Assembly: GCF_047675955.1 (NCBI RefSeq)
Contig: NC_132928.1
Location: 43,580,889-43,644,888, forward strand
Reading direction: 5' to 3'
DNA length: 64,000 nt
Origin: Chlorocebus sabaeus
Taxonomy: Eukaryota; Chordata; Mammalia; Primates; Cercopithecidae
Of this stretch, positions 25,373-36,654 are shown one piece after another. Each line of letters starts with the position of its first letter. Position 1 is the stretch's first letter. A model generated the notes under the pieces. It made no database searches, was not told the DNA's origin, and worked only from the letters and a program-made list of their open reading frames with translations. A program made the translations under genes and the position numbers.

Positions 25373-25684
25373 GGAAGTACTTTTTAAAAAATTATACCTT
25401 TTCTTTCCAATAAACCCGTAGATATAATCAAAATTTTCCTCACATAACCAAATCCCTCTCTCAGGTCCATACTCATCTCAAGCTCCTGCCACTTCTCTCT
25501 TGCTATATTCCAAACCCTTCAAAAGAAAAATCACTATAGTTGAGCTCTTCACTTCCTCACCTTACATTCCAGATTGCCAATGTCTCTTATTTTGTACTTG
25601 TTTTCTATTTGACATCTTTTAATTTAACCACTGAAAATCTACAATGTGTTAACTTACATAAACACAGATGTGATCATATAATTT

Positions 25685-25847
25685 TTTGTTTTGTTTTTGA
25701 GACAGAGTCTCTCTCTCTCACCCAGGCTGGAGTGCAATGGCACAATCTCGGCTCACTGCAACCTCTACCTCCCGGGTTCAAGTGATTCTCCTGCCTCAGC
25801 CTCCCAAGTAGCTGGGATTACATTTGTGAACCACTGCACCCGGCTGT
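25685..25847 (-). mobile_element. Alu with internal deletion
   Basis: An antisense Alu. After AGTAGCTGGGATTACA it jumps to TTTGTGAACCACTGCACCCGGC, so about 130 bases from the middle are missing. Flanking TGTGATCA on both sides (25669 and about 25845) may be the target duplication. Confidence 0.85.
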
Positions 25848-26189
25848 GATCACAAACTTTTAAAATATTTTTCTTAGTGCATTTTTTTTTCTTCTTCCTC
25901 TTTTGGTTGGGCTCCCTTCTCCCTTTTTACCCTTCTTACCTACCAAAGGCAAACAACATTAACAATCTAGTATGAATAATAATTTATTTCTACTGCAGCC
26001 ACATAAATATCTCCACCGAAATATATAGATCCATTTCCTTTTTTTCTTGGTTGTTTTTCCAGTTACATACTCTTTTCTGCAAAATTATACATACCTTCCT
26101 ACATCTGGATTTTTCTCATGGATGCACAGTGGTTCATGGTGTACGTACCATGCTTCATTTATTCTGTTGATAAACATTCAGTTTTGGAT

Positions 26190-26825
26190 CCACTGTCTTT
26201 TCCTTTATGAAAAATCCTGATAACAGCTTTATTTATATTTGCCAAAACTTGGAGGCAACTAAGATGTCCTTCACTAGGTAAACTGTTTTGTATCTAGATA
26301 TTTATTATTGAGCAGTGAAAAGAAATGAACTATCAAGCCATGAAAAGGGGTGGAGAAACCTTAAATGTTACTAAGTGAAAGAAGGCAATCTGAAAAGGCT
26401 GCACAATTGTATGATTCCAACTATATGACATTCTGGAAAAGGCAAAACCACAAAGACAGTAACAAGATCGGTGTTTGTCACAGGTTGGAGGAAACAGAAG
26501 TGATTCAGTGAAGCACAGAGAATTTTGAGGACAGTGAAACTATTCTGTACGACACTATCATGGCAGATATATGTTGTTATAAATTTTTGCAAACCTATAG
26601 AATATGCAACACCAAGAGAAGCTTAATATAAGCTAGCCTCTGAGTGATAATGATGTGTCTGTGTAGGTTTATTGACTGTAACAAATGTACCGCCCTGGTA
26701 CATTTGATAGTGTGGGATGTTGATAGTGAGGAAGGCTGTGTGTGTGGAGGGAAGGGGTTACATGGGAATCTATGTACTTTCTGCTCAATTTTGCTGTGAA
26801 CCTAAAACTGTTCTTAAAAATAGCC
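26190..26825 (+). mobile_element. Old L1 (L1M) 3' end
   Basis: It reads as the 3' region of an ancient L1: GATTCCAACTATATGACATT, GGTACATTTGATAGTGTGGG, then CTCAATTTTGCTGTGAACCT and AAAACTGTTCTTAAAAATAG. Many changes and no open frame. Confidence 0.75.
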
Positions 26826-27218
26826 TACTAAAAATATCCTTCAACAAACATTCTGGCAGTCTTATGCAATGGAATTTTATGAAATAGATTTTATTGGACT
26901 GTGCAGTATGATCTCAATCAAATGGTAACAGGCAAATGGTCATTCAAAACCACTGTGCCATACATATTTAAAATAGCTGTGGAATGTATCTGAATAAGAG
27001 CTCATGAAGAAGCTCAACTTGTAAAACGTATAACATGAAGTTCAGGTTTAAGTTTTCCAGAGAGACAGGAGTCCCACTTGCTGGATATCTCCTCACTCTC
27101 TCCCTTTTATGTGGTCCCTTCCTCTTGGAGTTTCTGAGACAGTTAACTTTCGTGGAGTCAAAAGGGGGGTCTAATTCTTACTGTCATGAACATAAAGAAA
27201 AGGCCTCCATTTTTATAC

Positions 27219-27353
27219 CTTGACAACTCAGCCCATCAGAGGTTCTTCGAAAACCAGTTCCACAATGGACCACACAGCGATAGGATCCAATTGTATTGTC
27301 ACAGTCCTGACCAGCGTGGCAGGTGTGCCTACCCAAAGCACACTCATCAATAT
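27219..27353 (-). CDS. HMCN1: HMCN1 exon (human exon 100): EGF-like domain 2
   Basis: This exon is 135 bp, phase 1 to phase 1, about residues 5147-5191. It opens D-I-D-E-C-A-L-G and has the calcium-site stretch C-D-N-T-I-G-S-Y-R-C. The fifth cysteine is displaced (C-V-V-H-C rather than C-x-C), a fibulin-type variant. His5176 and Thr5179 are at positions I recall as Arg and Ser in human. The acceptor is GTTGCAG| and the donor CAAG|GTATAA. Confidence 0.96.
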
Positions 27354-27863
27354 CTGCAACAGAGGGAATCATTCAACTGAGGTGAACTGAAGAACACCAG
27401 CCCAAGAACCTGCTGTGAAATAGGGATATGAAAAGCCATGAAGGACACTTGAAACTAGAAAAGAACAAGAAGGACTGAAGTTTTTGGTTGAGTCACTTCA
27501 GGTGGGCTAAATAGCTGACAAACTCACAGCAGCACGGTGTGATTAGTATCTTCATAGACTGACTAATCAGACCACTTACAAATTAGGTGGCTTTTAAGAA
27601 GTTACTTCTCCTTTCTGAGATCTTGAGTGAGATGCTTCAGGCATTCCTGCCTTGAGAGTGCCCTACATGCAGGCAGTGCATGAGCAGGGTTCTTATTTTT
27701 TCAGCCCAACCTTCTGTTTGTTGCCAAACAAACCAACCTTCTGTTTGTTGCCAAAGTGTGGGCAGAAGTAGTAGGAAGGAAGAGAATGGGTCTATCACAC
27801 TTTTTCTAGGTCAAAGATTGCCTTGACCCATTGCTTAAATGTGTCTACTAGATTTGTGAATAC
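27354..27863 (-). other. HMCN1 intron between EGF exons 1 and 2
   Basis: A 510-bp intron. Its only notable content is the short tandem duplication at 27706-27755. Confidence 0.8.
27706..27755 (+). repeat. Short tandem duplication, two units of 27 bp
   Basis: CCAACCTTCTGTTTGTTGCC followed by AAACAAA occurs at 27706 and again at 27733, where the copy ends CCAAAG. The shared part is identical, pointing to recent slippage. Confidence 0.9.
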
Positions 27864-27983
27864 CTTGACAAGTTCTTCCATCTGCAGCTATGGTGAGGCC
27901 TTTAGGGCAGGAGCAGTAGTAGGTCCCCATGGCATTGTGGCAGGTATGGGAACAGGGATTCCCTGCTGCACATTCATCCTCAT
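27864..27983 (-). CDS. HMCN1: HMCN1 exon (human exon 99): EGF-like domain 1
   Basis: This exon is 120 bp, phase 1 to phase 1, about residues 5107-5146. It starts D-E-D-E-C, the calcium-binding EGF signature, and has C-H-N-A-M-G-T-Y-Y-C-S-C, which fits the Asn/Asp hydroxylation consensus C-x-N/D-x4-Y/F-x-C-x-C. Six cysteines are present and it ends R-T-C-Q. The donor is CAAG|GTATTC and the acceptor TTTTCAG|. Confidence 0.96.
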
Positions 27984-28204
27984 CTGAAAAAAAAAAACAA
28001 GAAGGCCCAGATCAGTATATAAAATCCCTACTTTCTGGGAGTTATTAAAGGCAGTAAAAATAATTGCTTATAGACGCCAAGAAGTTGGATCAACTATAAT
28101 AGAAAATACTTTAAGTGCCACAAAATGAATTCACTAAATAAAAATAATTTGAGGCATCTGAGTTATCCTTGATAGTGAATAGATGGTTAGATTACATCAT
28201 AAAA

Positions 28205-28465
28205 CAACAATGATAATAGCTAAAATATATTTATCTACTGTGCTCTAAATGCCTTTTACCTGCTTTAACTCTTTCATCGCAGAATTCCTAGGAGATAAGT
28301 ATTTTTATTACTGTCCTCATTTTGCAGGACAAAACTGAGGAACAAAGAAGTTACATAAATTGCTTAAGGTCATATAAGTCATTACTGGCAGGGCTGTCGT
28401 TTGAACCTCGGTAGTCAAAAGACCACCTCTTTATCATAAGACTATATTACATTGCCTACCAATGA
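28205..28465 (-). repeat. MIR element
   Basis: It contains TACTGTCCTCATTTTGCAGG, then ACTGAGGAACAAAGAAGTTA and GCAGGGCTGTCGTTTGAACC, the reverse-orientation MIR core and flank. Confidence 0.75.
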
Positions 28466-28764
28466 AAGAAAAGCACTGTGTATGTAAATGTAAGCTCCTC
28501 AAGCCATTTACTTAGCAGTTAACTTATCTGTACATCTCTTGTGCTGGTACTTTGGTGGGATAAAATTGGTTTACATTAGTGATAAGTCCACAATCCTGCC
28601 TGTCCTCTGATTAATTCTAGGGTTCGGTGGCTTAATGTTGGATTGTGGCTCTCACACCCACAGCAATCAAGTCACCAGATGAAGTATAGTGTTTATTGTC
28701 TGTCTGCTCACTCCACATCTATAGTTAGTCACTATCTCTGACACAGTTGGCTGTGGCCAAATTC

Positions 28765-28955
28765 AGAGAACATGGGCTTTGCAATTAACTTAAATTCAAA
28801 TGTAGCTCTGCCACTTGATGCCAAGTGGTTTTCGGTAGTTTGACTTTTCTACATCTCTATTTCCTTAGCTGTCAAATGGGATGTTTATGGAACTGTTGTG
28901 ATGATTAACTACCTAGGGAAAGGGCAATAGATATCCATTAAATGCTATCCAACAT
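28765..28955 (+). repeat. MIR element
   Basis: It reads ACATGGGCTTTGCAATTAAC, TAGCTCTGCCACTTGATG, CAAATGGGATG and GTTGTGATGATTAAC, the plus-orientation MIR order. Confidence 0.75.
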
Positions 28956-28997
28956 TGACATTTTCATTAAAATAAAACCCTTTATCTCTGTACTTAC

Positions 28998-29060
28998 CAG
29001 CACAAAAAGGTCCAGCTGAGTCTAAGGTAAACCCGGAGGGGCACTGATTACTGCGATCTC
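28998..29060 (-). CDS. HMCN1: HMCN1 exon (human exon 98): 63-bp linker between G2F and EGF region
   Basis: A small 63-bp exon, phase 1 to phase 1, about residues 5086-5106, coding D-R-S-N-Q-C-P-S-G-F then A-G-P-F-C-A. Two cysteines make it resemble the C-terminal loop of an EGF module. The acceptor is GTGGTAG| and the donor GCTG|GTAAGT. It sits alone, with 4.8 kb of intron before it and 1 kb after. It is symmetrical, so skipping it would keep the frame. Confidence 0.94.
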
Positions 29061-30684
29061 CTACCACAGAGAGGAAAGCAAAGTTAACTGGCTTATTAGA
29101 ATAGTTGCCCCTGGTTTCTTTCCATTAGCATCTTCCCTGGGAATATATGCCAAAGATGAAACACATAATGCAAAAATGCAATAGGTGAAAATAAGCAGGC
29201 ATGGAAAACTTTGCCTGTTTCTCAACCAAGAAGTAAATGAATCCCAGTCCAGAGATTGTTGACAAGCTGCCACTGGAAATGGGTTTCTTGTGTAAGTTGT
29301 TCACATCAATAAAAAAAATTATTCTGTGATAACTAAAAAGGGTCCAAGATAAATGTATATGCCAGGTATAACCACGGGCAAAGTCCTATTCCAGCCATTA
29401 CTAACCCTGTTTTACTCTAGAAAGAGAAATGCTGTTTTCAAGCAACTTAAAATAATTTGTGCCAGTGAAAAATAGAAACTCTGTGAAGAAGCTCCCTCCT
29501 TTTGTGGATCTCCTCCATTAGCATCATTGAGCATTTGGGTCAAAATCTCCCATGTGTGACCAAGTGTTTTCCTTTTCATCTAGTCAAAATAAGGGGAAAC
29601 AGGCATATTGTGATAGAAAAGATTTAAGTTAGATGTCAGAAACAAAAAAGCGAACAAGAACAAGAACAGATTAGTTAAGAAACCTCTTTTCCTGAAAGCA
29701 TCCTAGTCTTCCTGCTCATGCAGTGGGGTGGTACTAGGATAGATGGGACAGAAACATCTAGGGCATATTGCTTGCTAAGTGATCATTGCATGGTTACTGT
29801 GTGTGTATCACATTTTAGTTTCCACTTAGTCATTTGTTCATTCTTTAATCCAACCAGTTATGTTGTGTGGGACACAACTGTGGAAAAAACATGTCATGTA
29901 AACATATTAATTTATTACCTGATAGTAGTTTTAGGTTTGTGGTTATAAATAGGGGAGATATCTTCTATTAGGTGGAATTTGGGAAGTTTTTTGGGAGATA
30001 CTTTTGTTGTCATAATAAGACTATTAAAATTCAGTGAGTGGGACAGGTCCCATGGCAGGTTTTACAAGAATGCAATGTGTAGTCTTGAAAGATGATGATC
30101 TGTCCCTTGCCTTGCAAGACTTTCATGAAAGTAAGAAATCTATAATTATCTAAGCTTTGAATGTGTCTGCCATATATTATGCATTTTTCATGATTTAAAT
30201 ATATAGTGAATTTTCTAGGAATGCAGTTTTCATAAAAATTGATGCTGATTGGACTGTTTCATTCAGAACATTCCTATGAGTTGCTTAATGTTCCCCAAAT
30301 AATCATACTAGGATTCAGTATATGTTTGAGTATACAACTACTTCTTTCTGTCCAAAGATTTTCATATTAAAATATGTAATGTTATGAGTTATTTTCTTTT
30401 TGTTGATTTTCATATTATAGTTAAAGTGTGTTATTTTGAATTATGTTACAATTTTTTATTTCAAGACAGTAAAAGGCAATAAAAAATATTTGTTTATAAT
30501 AATGTATGATAACAGTAGAAACCTTGAAAAGTATAAAATTCTGGTAGTCTTGTCAAATTGAACGAACTACTGCTGAGATTTTGATGTTTTTCCTTCCAGT
30601 CAATTTTGTGAATACATACTTAGAAATTAAATTTAGGATATACAGACTGATAATTGCCAAGCTTGACTAATCATAAAAATCATT

Positions 30685-30835
30685 TGAAAATCTTATTAAA
30701 AATATAGGTTCCCTTGGTCCCATTTCTACTAGAATTGCCAAGAAAGAGACCTGGGAATCTGTGTTTTTAATGAGTGTAAAGATTTTCTCATAATCACCCA
30801 GGGGTGGGCAACCCAGGTTTGGCTCATACAGTGCT
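30685..30835 (+). mobile_element. MER5-like hAT remnant
   Basis: A pattern of TTAAAAATATAGGTTCCC, GACCTGGGAATCTGTGTTTT and ATAATCACCCAGG resembles MER5A, with no intact ends. Confidence 0.5.
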
Positions 30836-30839
30836 TTTC

Positions 30840-30960
30840 AGTTATTATTGTCATGAACATTTCCCTTTGTTACTTGTTTACAGTGATGCTGTCAACACCT
30901 AGAACAATGTTTAGTACACAGTAGGCACTCAACAAATATTTGTTAAATGAATAAATGAGC
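30840..30960 (+). repeat. L2 3' tail
   Basis: It ends GTAGGCACTCAACAAATATT followed by TGTTAAATGAATAAATGA, the L2 tail. Confidence 0.6.
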
Positions 30961-30984
30961 TAAATATTTCCTATTTCAGTGATT

Positions 30985-31510
30985 TTAAGTTATTGTTATA
31001 TAGCTGTGCCATAACTTACGTATTTGTTTCCTACTTTGAGGATATTTATTATTTTTCTATTATAAATAACACTGGATAAAACTTTCTAAGCATTCATCTT
31101 TGGCTATTTCTGTGATTTTCATAGGACAGACTCCCAATATGAGATAACTGAAAAGATACGAATATTTGAAAGGCTATTGGAGACACACTGCCTTCCAGAA
31201 ATGTTGAACCAATTTATCCCCCTGCCAGCAGTGTGTAAGGGTGTTCATTTCCCCATACCTCTGTAACACTAGGCAGTCATCACCCTTGTTATAGTCAGAA
31301 AATAACTTATTAATTTGCATTTCCTTGCTTACTAATGAGGGTAAACAGTTTCTTCACAGTTGTCATTATTTACTCTTTTGTGAGTTTCCCTTATGCAGTT
31401 TTCTACTGAGGATATTTGCCTCTTTCTGATTTTGAAGTGCCTTTGTATGTATTAAGGTTAATCATGGTTGTCAACAACATGTGATGCAAATATTTTTTCT
31501 TGGTGCATAT
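30985..31510 (-). mobile_element. Ancient L1 fragment (antisense ORF2 region)
   Basis: It contains the reverse complement of the common L1 ORF2 stretch (here AATTTATCCCCCTGCCAGCA) followed by TTAATTTGCATTTCCTTGC. Highly diverged. Confidence 0.6.
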
Positions 31511-31714
31511 TTTACCTTCTCATTTCACTTTTTTTTCTTCCCATGAAGAAGTTTTAAAAAATGTATTTGTAGTTAAATTTATATATTCCTTTATAATTTC
31601 TGATACTCTCTGACTGGTTTGTAAAATATATACTTTATAATTAATTTTAAAAAGACATTAGATTTTAAAGATATAAAAATAGGAGATTGACTTTATTTGA
31701 GAGTTTTCCTGACC

Positions 31715-31890
31715 AGTACTTTCCAAAAGCAAGAGTGCAGACCAGATATATTAGAATCATTTAGGGTCTGTGTTAAAAATACAAACTCCCAGACCCTACC
31801 GTGGACTTGCTAAACCAAAAATCTTTGTGGCCAGAAATCTGAACTTTCATCAGGCTCTCCGGAAGATTCTAATTTCACTGCAACCGTACT
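31715..31890 (+). mobile_element. MER5-like hAT remnant
   Basis: TTAGAATCATTTAGGGTCTG, AAATACAAACTCCCAGACCC and CCGGAAGATTCTAATTTCAC follow the MER5A order. Confidence 0.6.
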
Positions 31891-32325
31891 TAGCTCTAGT
31901 ATAGACCTAACACGATTTGCTAGTTAAATTACTAGGAATGCAAGCTTGCCCCCTAATGGTTGCTCAGAAACAAATTGCAAGTACACAATTATCATATGAC
32001 ACATGTATCATATGTAATTCATAGAATCACAGTGTCCAAGGAGTAAGGGGCCTTTAAAGGTCATACAGTGTGTTTCTTTATATTGTGGGACCCAGATCCC
32101 TCAACAAACCCACTTAAAGACGCCACAAAGACCTTTAAGCAGTTTTGGGCTTGGGAAATGTACACGATTAGGTAGAAAGTGTACATGACTTTTCAGAAAT
32201 CAATTCATGTAGTTCCAGATGGTAGAAATTCACTTATTTGTGCCCAGTTATTTTTTATTTTTTATTTTTAAATTAGATGGAGTACTGAAAAAAGTGGACA
32301 CAGAAGTTAGATTTAAAAAGCAGGT

Positions 32326-32592
32326 ATTTGGGAGGCCGAGATGGGCGGATCACGAGGTCAGGAGATGGAGACCATCCTGGCTAATACGGTGAAACCCCGT
32401 CTCTACTAAAAATACAAAAAATTAGCTGGGCATGGTGGCGGGCACCTGTAGTCCCAGCTACTTGGGAGACTGGAACAGGAGAATGGCGTGAACCCGGGAG
32501 GTGGAGCTTGCAGTGGGCCGAGATCGCGCCACTGCACTCCAGCCTGGGCGACGAGCGAAATTCCATCTCAAAAAACAAACAAACAAAAAAAC
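32326..32592 (+). mobile_element. Alu, probably AluY, 5'-truncated
   Basis: A sense Alu from TATTTGGGAGGCCGAGATGG to the A-rich tail with CAAACAAACAAAAAAA. Preserved CpG-rich stretches (GATCGCGCCACTGCAC, GAACCCGGGAGG) suggest a comparatively young copy. About 35 bases of the 5' end are missing. Confidence 0.92.
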
Positions 32593-33308
32593 CTGGCATA
32601 ATTAGGGAAAGAAAATGTAACTCCTCATTCTGGTAGCTCGTTTCTTTTGTTCAAGTGGCATGGCATGCATGGCAATAGTAAAAGGTACTGATGAAAGCAA
32701 GAGTAAACACTGAAAATAAATTTTTAGCATATCTGCTAAACATGATAAAATGGTGATGTTTACAATTTACTTGGCTCTATTTTAGGAAACATGGCACACA
32801 GGAAAACACATTCACAAGGTCAATGTGAATCCTTTTAAGTAAACTCATGGGAGCCTAAAGTTCAACGTTAAAGTCACATAAACATTTAATGTCTAACATG
32901 ACTACATACAAGAATCATCCCAGCATTAAAACCCCACAGAATATGGAATGTTAATTGCTGTGGTGGCTCTTATGACTGAAAAGGGAATCTCAGGAGACAG
33001 ACACATAAAAGAACCACATAGCACAGATGGACTGCTTAGATCAAGAGTTGCAGAACCATGCTTGGAAAATGAAAGCAGTTAAAAAATCATAACTTCCAGG
33101 GACAAGAAATGACAGCTGGAATCCTGATTATCGCTGCATAGTTTTAAAAAGCTGCTTTTAAAATATAGAAATTATTTTTGACTAGTTTAAGACACACCTT
33201 TGTATTATGTTTCAGGAATTTAAAAAATTTCTTGACAAATATAAAATTCAAAACAATAACAAATGGATTTTATTATTTGAAGAAAAAGCATTTGGACACA
33301 TGTTTTTC

Positions 33309-33600
33309 TTTTTTTGGAGATGGAGTTTTGCTCTTTGTTGTACAGGCAGGAGTGCAGTGGCGTGATCTTGGCTCACTGCAACCTCTGCCTCCTGGGTTCA
33401 AACAATTCTGCCTCAGCCTCCTGAGTAGCTGGCACCCGCCACCACGCCTGGCTAATTTTTTTTTGTTTGTTTTTTTTAAGTAGAGATGGTAGTTTTACCA
33501 TGTTGGCCAGGCTGGTCTGGATCTCCTGACCTCAGGTGATCCGCCCGCCTCTGCCTCCCAAAATGCTGGGATTACAGGCGTGAGCCACTGCACCCCACCA
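33309..33600 (-). mobile_element. Full-length Alu
   Basis: An antisense Alu from TTTTTTTGGAGATGGAGTTT to GTGAGCCACTGCACCCCACC. Confidence 0.92.
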
Positions 33601-33876
33601 TATTATGTTGTTAACCCTCTCTGCACATATGGAATAGAACAACAGCAACCCCACTGTGTAGTGTGAAGAAGTATATTAGTAAAATAAATGTACTAGAACT
33701 CCAATTGGGTTGGCTTTTCCATAGGGCTTTACTTAACAAAAATGCATAGACAACACACATGAAAAACCTGATATCATCAGGTTAGATGTCAGCCTCAATG
33801 TCCTTATTTTGAATTTTTTTTTTAACCATTTAGACTGGATGGCATAAAGATACGGATTTTCTTTTAATCAAATTAC

Positions 33877-34114
33877 CTTTGGATATCGAAGCATGAATTT
33901 TAAAACCCAGTGTCTCTTCTAACTGGTTATAGTCAGATTCGACAGAGGATGCATGAAGTGTTTCAACCAAGAAAGGCATTCTTCCCCGTGCCTGATCATA
34001 GAAAACGGTGTGGTTCCACGTGTATGGGATGCTGATGCCATCAATGGTGAACAGCCGGGTTGAGTAGGCGTACAGCTGCCCAGGACCTGTTTGAATGTAG
34101 TCCTCTGTGTAATC
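33877..34114 (-). CDS. HMCN1: HMCN1 exon (human exon 97): nidogen G2F, last exon
   Basis: This 238-bp exon, phase 0 to phase 1, about residues 5007-5086, completes the G2F barrel. It starts D-Y-T-E-D-Y-I-Q-T-G, contains the sequon N-H-T in Y-T-W-N-H-T-V-F, and ends K-I-H-A-S-I-S-K. The reading frame used is not the one with the longest uninterrupted open frame in this area; splice phase and homology decide it. The acceptor is TCTCCTTAG| and the donor AAAG|GTAATT. Confidence 0.96.
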
Positions 34115-34941
34115 CTAAGGAGAACAATGTGGATTTGAAGATCAATATGGCTCATACTAATTTTTTGTCCCCTTAAGGGGACTATGAAATGCAGAATGAG
34201 GGGGGAAAAAGGATTAGGAGCTAAAAAATACACATCATGATGATGGTAAACATTTAATATGTGTTAACTCTTTTAATCCTATCAACAATTCTATAAGGTA
34301 GCTTTAAATAGCCATAGTTTGCAGACTAGAAAAGTAAGTTTGTAGAAATTAAGCAACTTTCTTATGACATTGCTAGAAAGTGGCGGAATGAGGATCTGAA
34401 TGTGGATCTGCTTGGCATAAAACCCTATGTTCTTTTATTTATTGCCTCCTACATGAGAAAAATTGTATAGTAATTGTACAGTAGTGTTCAGGAAATAACA
34501 TAAGGTTTGAACTCTTTAATTATAACAGTTGTTTCATAATTTTGCTGTCATAAATTTCAGTTTAATAAGAGACTCAAAGATAAACAAAGATGTGAAAGGG
34601 CGATTGTTAGCCTTTAATTTCTGAAATATTTCGTGGATGATACACAAACGTTTATGCAAGAATTACTATCATCTTTGTTTAAAGAAAATTAAACAAATGC
34701 CTTACATCAAGTATTTGATCTTGGTCCTGATAGGGAGGGTGGTAAAACCATTAAGAGAGTTTGTAAAAACTTGTCCCTGAAGATTCTTAAACAAAGATCA
34801 GATAGTTACTTAAAGGCTTAGTAGTTTGGACATTTTCCCCCCACAAAGTGGACAAGTTATCTGTGCTCCTTCTATGGACCTTTCACTCATACTCATCATT
34901 ACTCTAATAAGCAGCAAAGACAAGTTATCCTGGCATTTTAC
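34115..34941 (-). other. HMCN1 intron between G2F exons 3 and 4
   Basis: An 827-bp intron whose main content is the 34238-34459 copy of a local direct repeat. No gene seen. Confidence 0.8.
34238..34459 (+). repeat. Local direct repeat, copy 1 (MIR-like content)
   Basis: About 222 bp nearly identical to 37007-37217. It starts ATGATGGTAAACATTTAATA and ends TTGCCTCCTACATGAGAA. Copy 1 has about 12 extra bases (GGATCTGAATGT region). By eye about 11 substitutions separate the copies. Confidence 0.92.
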
Positions 34942-35063
34942 CTTTACAGTGACTTCAGCAGGTGACTGAAGCTGTAGGACATAGCCACTCACAACAATAT
35001 CTAGCAGCAAAGCACCATCGGAATCCAAGCCCCGGGCAATATGAGTCATCCGCAAGATTTCTC
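34942..35063 (-). CDS. HMCN1: HMCN1 exon (human exon 96): nidogen G2F, third exon
   Basis: A 122-bp exon, phase 1 to phase 0, about residues 4966-5006. The protein runs E-I-L-R-M-T-H-I-A-R-G then S-G-Y-V-L-Q-L-Q-S and ends V-T-V-K. Arg4970 and Thr4972 are where I remember Gln and Ser in the human protein. The acceptor is TTCCCAG| and the donor AAAG|GTAAAA. A 24-base poly-A run on the plus strand lies just outside the acceptor side, giving a polypyrimidine stretch in the transcript. Confidence 0.96.
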
Positions 35064-36075
35064 CTGGGAATTACAAGATATTCATTTTGACAGAAAAAAA
35101 AAAAAAAAAAAAAAAAGGTTTCTGGAAGCACAGAGCAGATTTACCTTACATACACCGGTTCAGCTGTGCTATTTGAGTTCCAACTTGAGTAAGTATAGGT
35201 GATGAGAACTGAATTAGCACTTAGCCTCCCAATTCAAGAGTTAGGTTTATTGAATTCAGTTTCTTTTAACATTTCTTTTCATGTAGCAAAAATGTGGCAT
35301 ATGGTTATACAAATTTCGTACTTTAAATTCACAGGCAATAACAAAGCAGCCTTATAAAAATGAATTGTCTGTGACTGGCAAAAACCACTAGTCTGACCAC
35401 AGTGCTTTGTTCTTTCTGATGCTTCTAAAAGTAACAAAGGACATCTTAGTAAGTGGATACCCATGAAAAGATCCAATTGTCTTCTCTGCTGATTAAATGT
35501 TGGTTAAAGATAAGCCCCTCTTCCTTAAAGGTCGCTGCTATTGAGGCTGACCAACTGTGAAGAGGCTTGAAATGGAGCTCTCTAAACATCTGTATGTACA
35601 TGGAAAGGGTCATGAATAGCTAACCCATACTCCTTAAGACTAGGGATAAGTGAAAAGCCTTTAGGTTTATTTGTTTTGTTTCTATCTTTTTCATAAAGAA
35701 TTGCTATAAAGTATCCTAATTGGATCTTGGTTTAAAGACAAAGGTCTTTAATTAATAACAGTAACTCATTTTCCTTCTTTGTTTGGTCTTTAAAATCCTA
35801 AGGATTTAAAGAGAAAATATTTTTAAAAAGAGAAGAAAGGAGGAGAGGAGAAAAACTTTTAGGGTATAAAAATGACTGCTTGAGAACATATGGCCTCTTA
35901 TGATCTTATGTTAGTACAAGTTTACAGCAAAATATGAAATTTCTTTTATATCACTTATGAATAAGATTGCATCCAAAAGTTTCAAATTATTCTCTGTGAA
36001 CATGTATTTTTCTTAACCACCAATCTTTATGGTATTTTTTATAGTAATAGAATATTAAATTCAGCTGGCACTAAC
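35064..36075 (-). other. HMCN1 intron between G2F exons 2 and 3
   Basis: A 1.0 kb AT-rich intron. Apart from the poly-A run at 35093-35116 nothing is recognised. Confidence 0.8.
35093..35116 (+). repeat. Poly-A run
   Basis: About 24 consecutive A on the plus strand, 30 bases outside an exon. In the HMCN1 transcript it is a U-run ahead of the 3' splice site. Confidence 0.9.
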
Positions 36076-36213
36076 CAGTTGCAAATTCCACTTGAGTTTC
36101 TCTTTTGAAGACTGCATTGGTGAGGGTAAAGCCATTGACTGCTTCTCCTATTTCCTTTGCTGTTGCCCAATAAATGGGATTTAGAATAGAAACTATCTTT
36201 CTCATTGCTGAAC
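36076..36213 (-). CDS. HMCN1: HMCN1 exon (human exon 95): nidogen G2F, second exon
   Basis: A 138-bp exon, phase 1 to phase 1, about residues 4920-4965. It encodes M-R-K-I-V-S-I-L-N-P-I-Y-W followed by E-A-V-N-G-F-T-L-T-N, matching the G2F part of hemicentin. The donor CTG|GTTAGTG is weaker than average because position +3 is T, but frame and spacing leave no alternative. It has Ala in Y-W-A-T-A where I remember Thr in human. Confidence 0.95.
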
Positions 36214-36504
36214 CTAAAGAAAAAAAGGATAAATAAGTTGATAGCAAAATTTTTACAGTCTATTTTATTGTCTTCATAGCACATTATTCACAAGGATGAA
36301 TTCTAAATAATGTTGAATACCAGAAACAAATACCAGTGCCTCATGTATCTTTAAAAGCTTACCATTGGAATAGAGCTAAAGATTATTATACTTATGACTT
36401 AGTAGCAGCATTCTCTAGAACTTTAAATGGAAGTAATAATAAAGAATAATATATAAGTTTTTTAAAAAGACGCTTATGAACAACTTCTATAAGCAAAGAC
36501 TTAC

Positions 36505-36654
36505 CAAGACTACGAGGTACATTGGTAATTTTGGCACGTATTATTCTGGTATCAGAGTTAGGGCTATCAGTTATTGTGGCATTAAAGAAAGCAATTCCAA
36601 ATTCAACATCATTAATATTTCCAATAACACTTCCTCTGGCTCGCTGGGGCCCAC
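36505..36654 (-). CDS. HMCN1: HMCN1 exon (human exon 94): start of nidogen G2F beta-barrel
   Basis: This 150-bp exon, phase 1 to phase 1, spans about residues 4870-4919. It begins after the last TSP1 cysteine with G-G-P-Q-R-A-R-G and encodes the first strands of the nidogen G2-type beta-barrel. It carries the sequon N-A-T within F-F-N-A-T-I-T. G2F barrels adopt a GFP-like fold; in nidogen the domain binds perlecan and type IV collagen, but for hemicentin the partner is not established from sequence. The acceptor is CCAATAG| and the donor CTTG|GTAAGT. Confidence 0.96.

Larger units (their letters stand above)
22965..27218 (-). other. HMCN1 intron between EGF exons 2 and 3
   Basis: A 4.25 kb intron dominated by an L1 with internal inversion, a rearranged Alu and an old L1M 3' end. 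The part at 23.0-23.7 kb is unassigned. Open frames here are L1 ORF2 fragments or chance. Confidence 0.8.
27984..28997 (-). other. HMCN1 intron between linker exon and EGF exon 1
   Basis: A 1.0 kb intron largely made of two MIR elements (28205-28465 and 28765-28955). Confidence 0.75.
29061..33876 (-). other. HMCN1 intron between G2F and linker exon
   Basis: A 4.8 kb intron containing L2 and MER5-like remnants, an antisense L1M fragment and two Alus in opposite orientation. Sequence 29.1-30.6 kb is unassigned. Confidence 0.75.

Noticed and set aside
33919..34233. A 104-codon minus-strand open frame covering the last G2F exon
   Set aside because: It is in the wrong frame. The splice phases and hemicentin homology fix another frame (D-Y-T-E-D-Y...).
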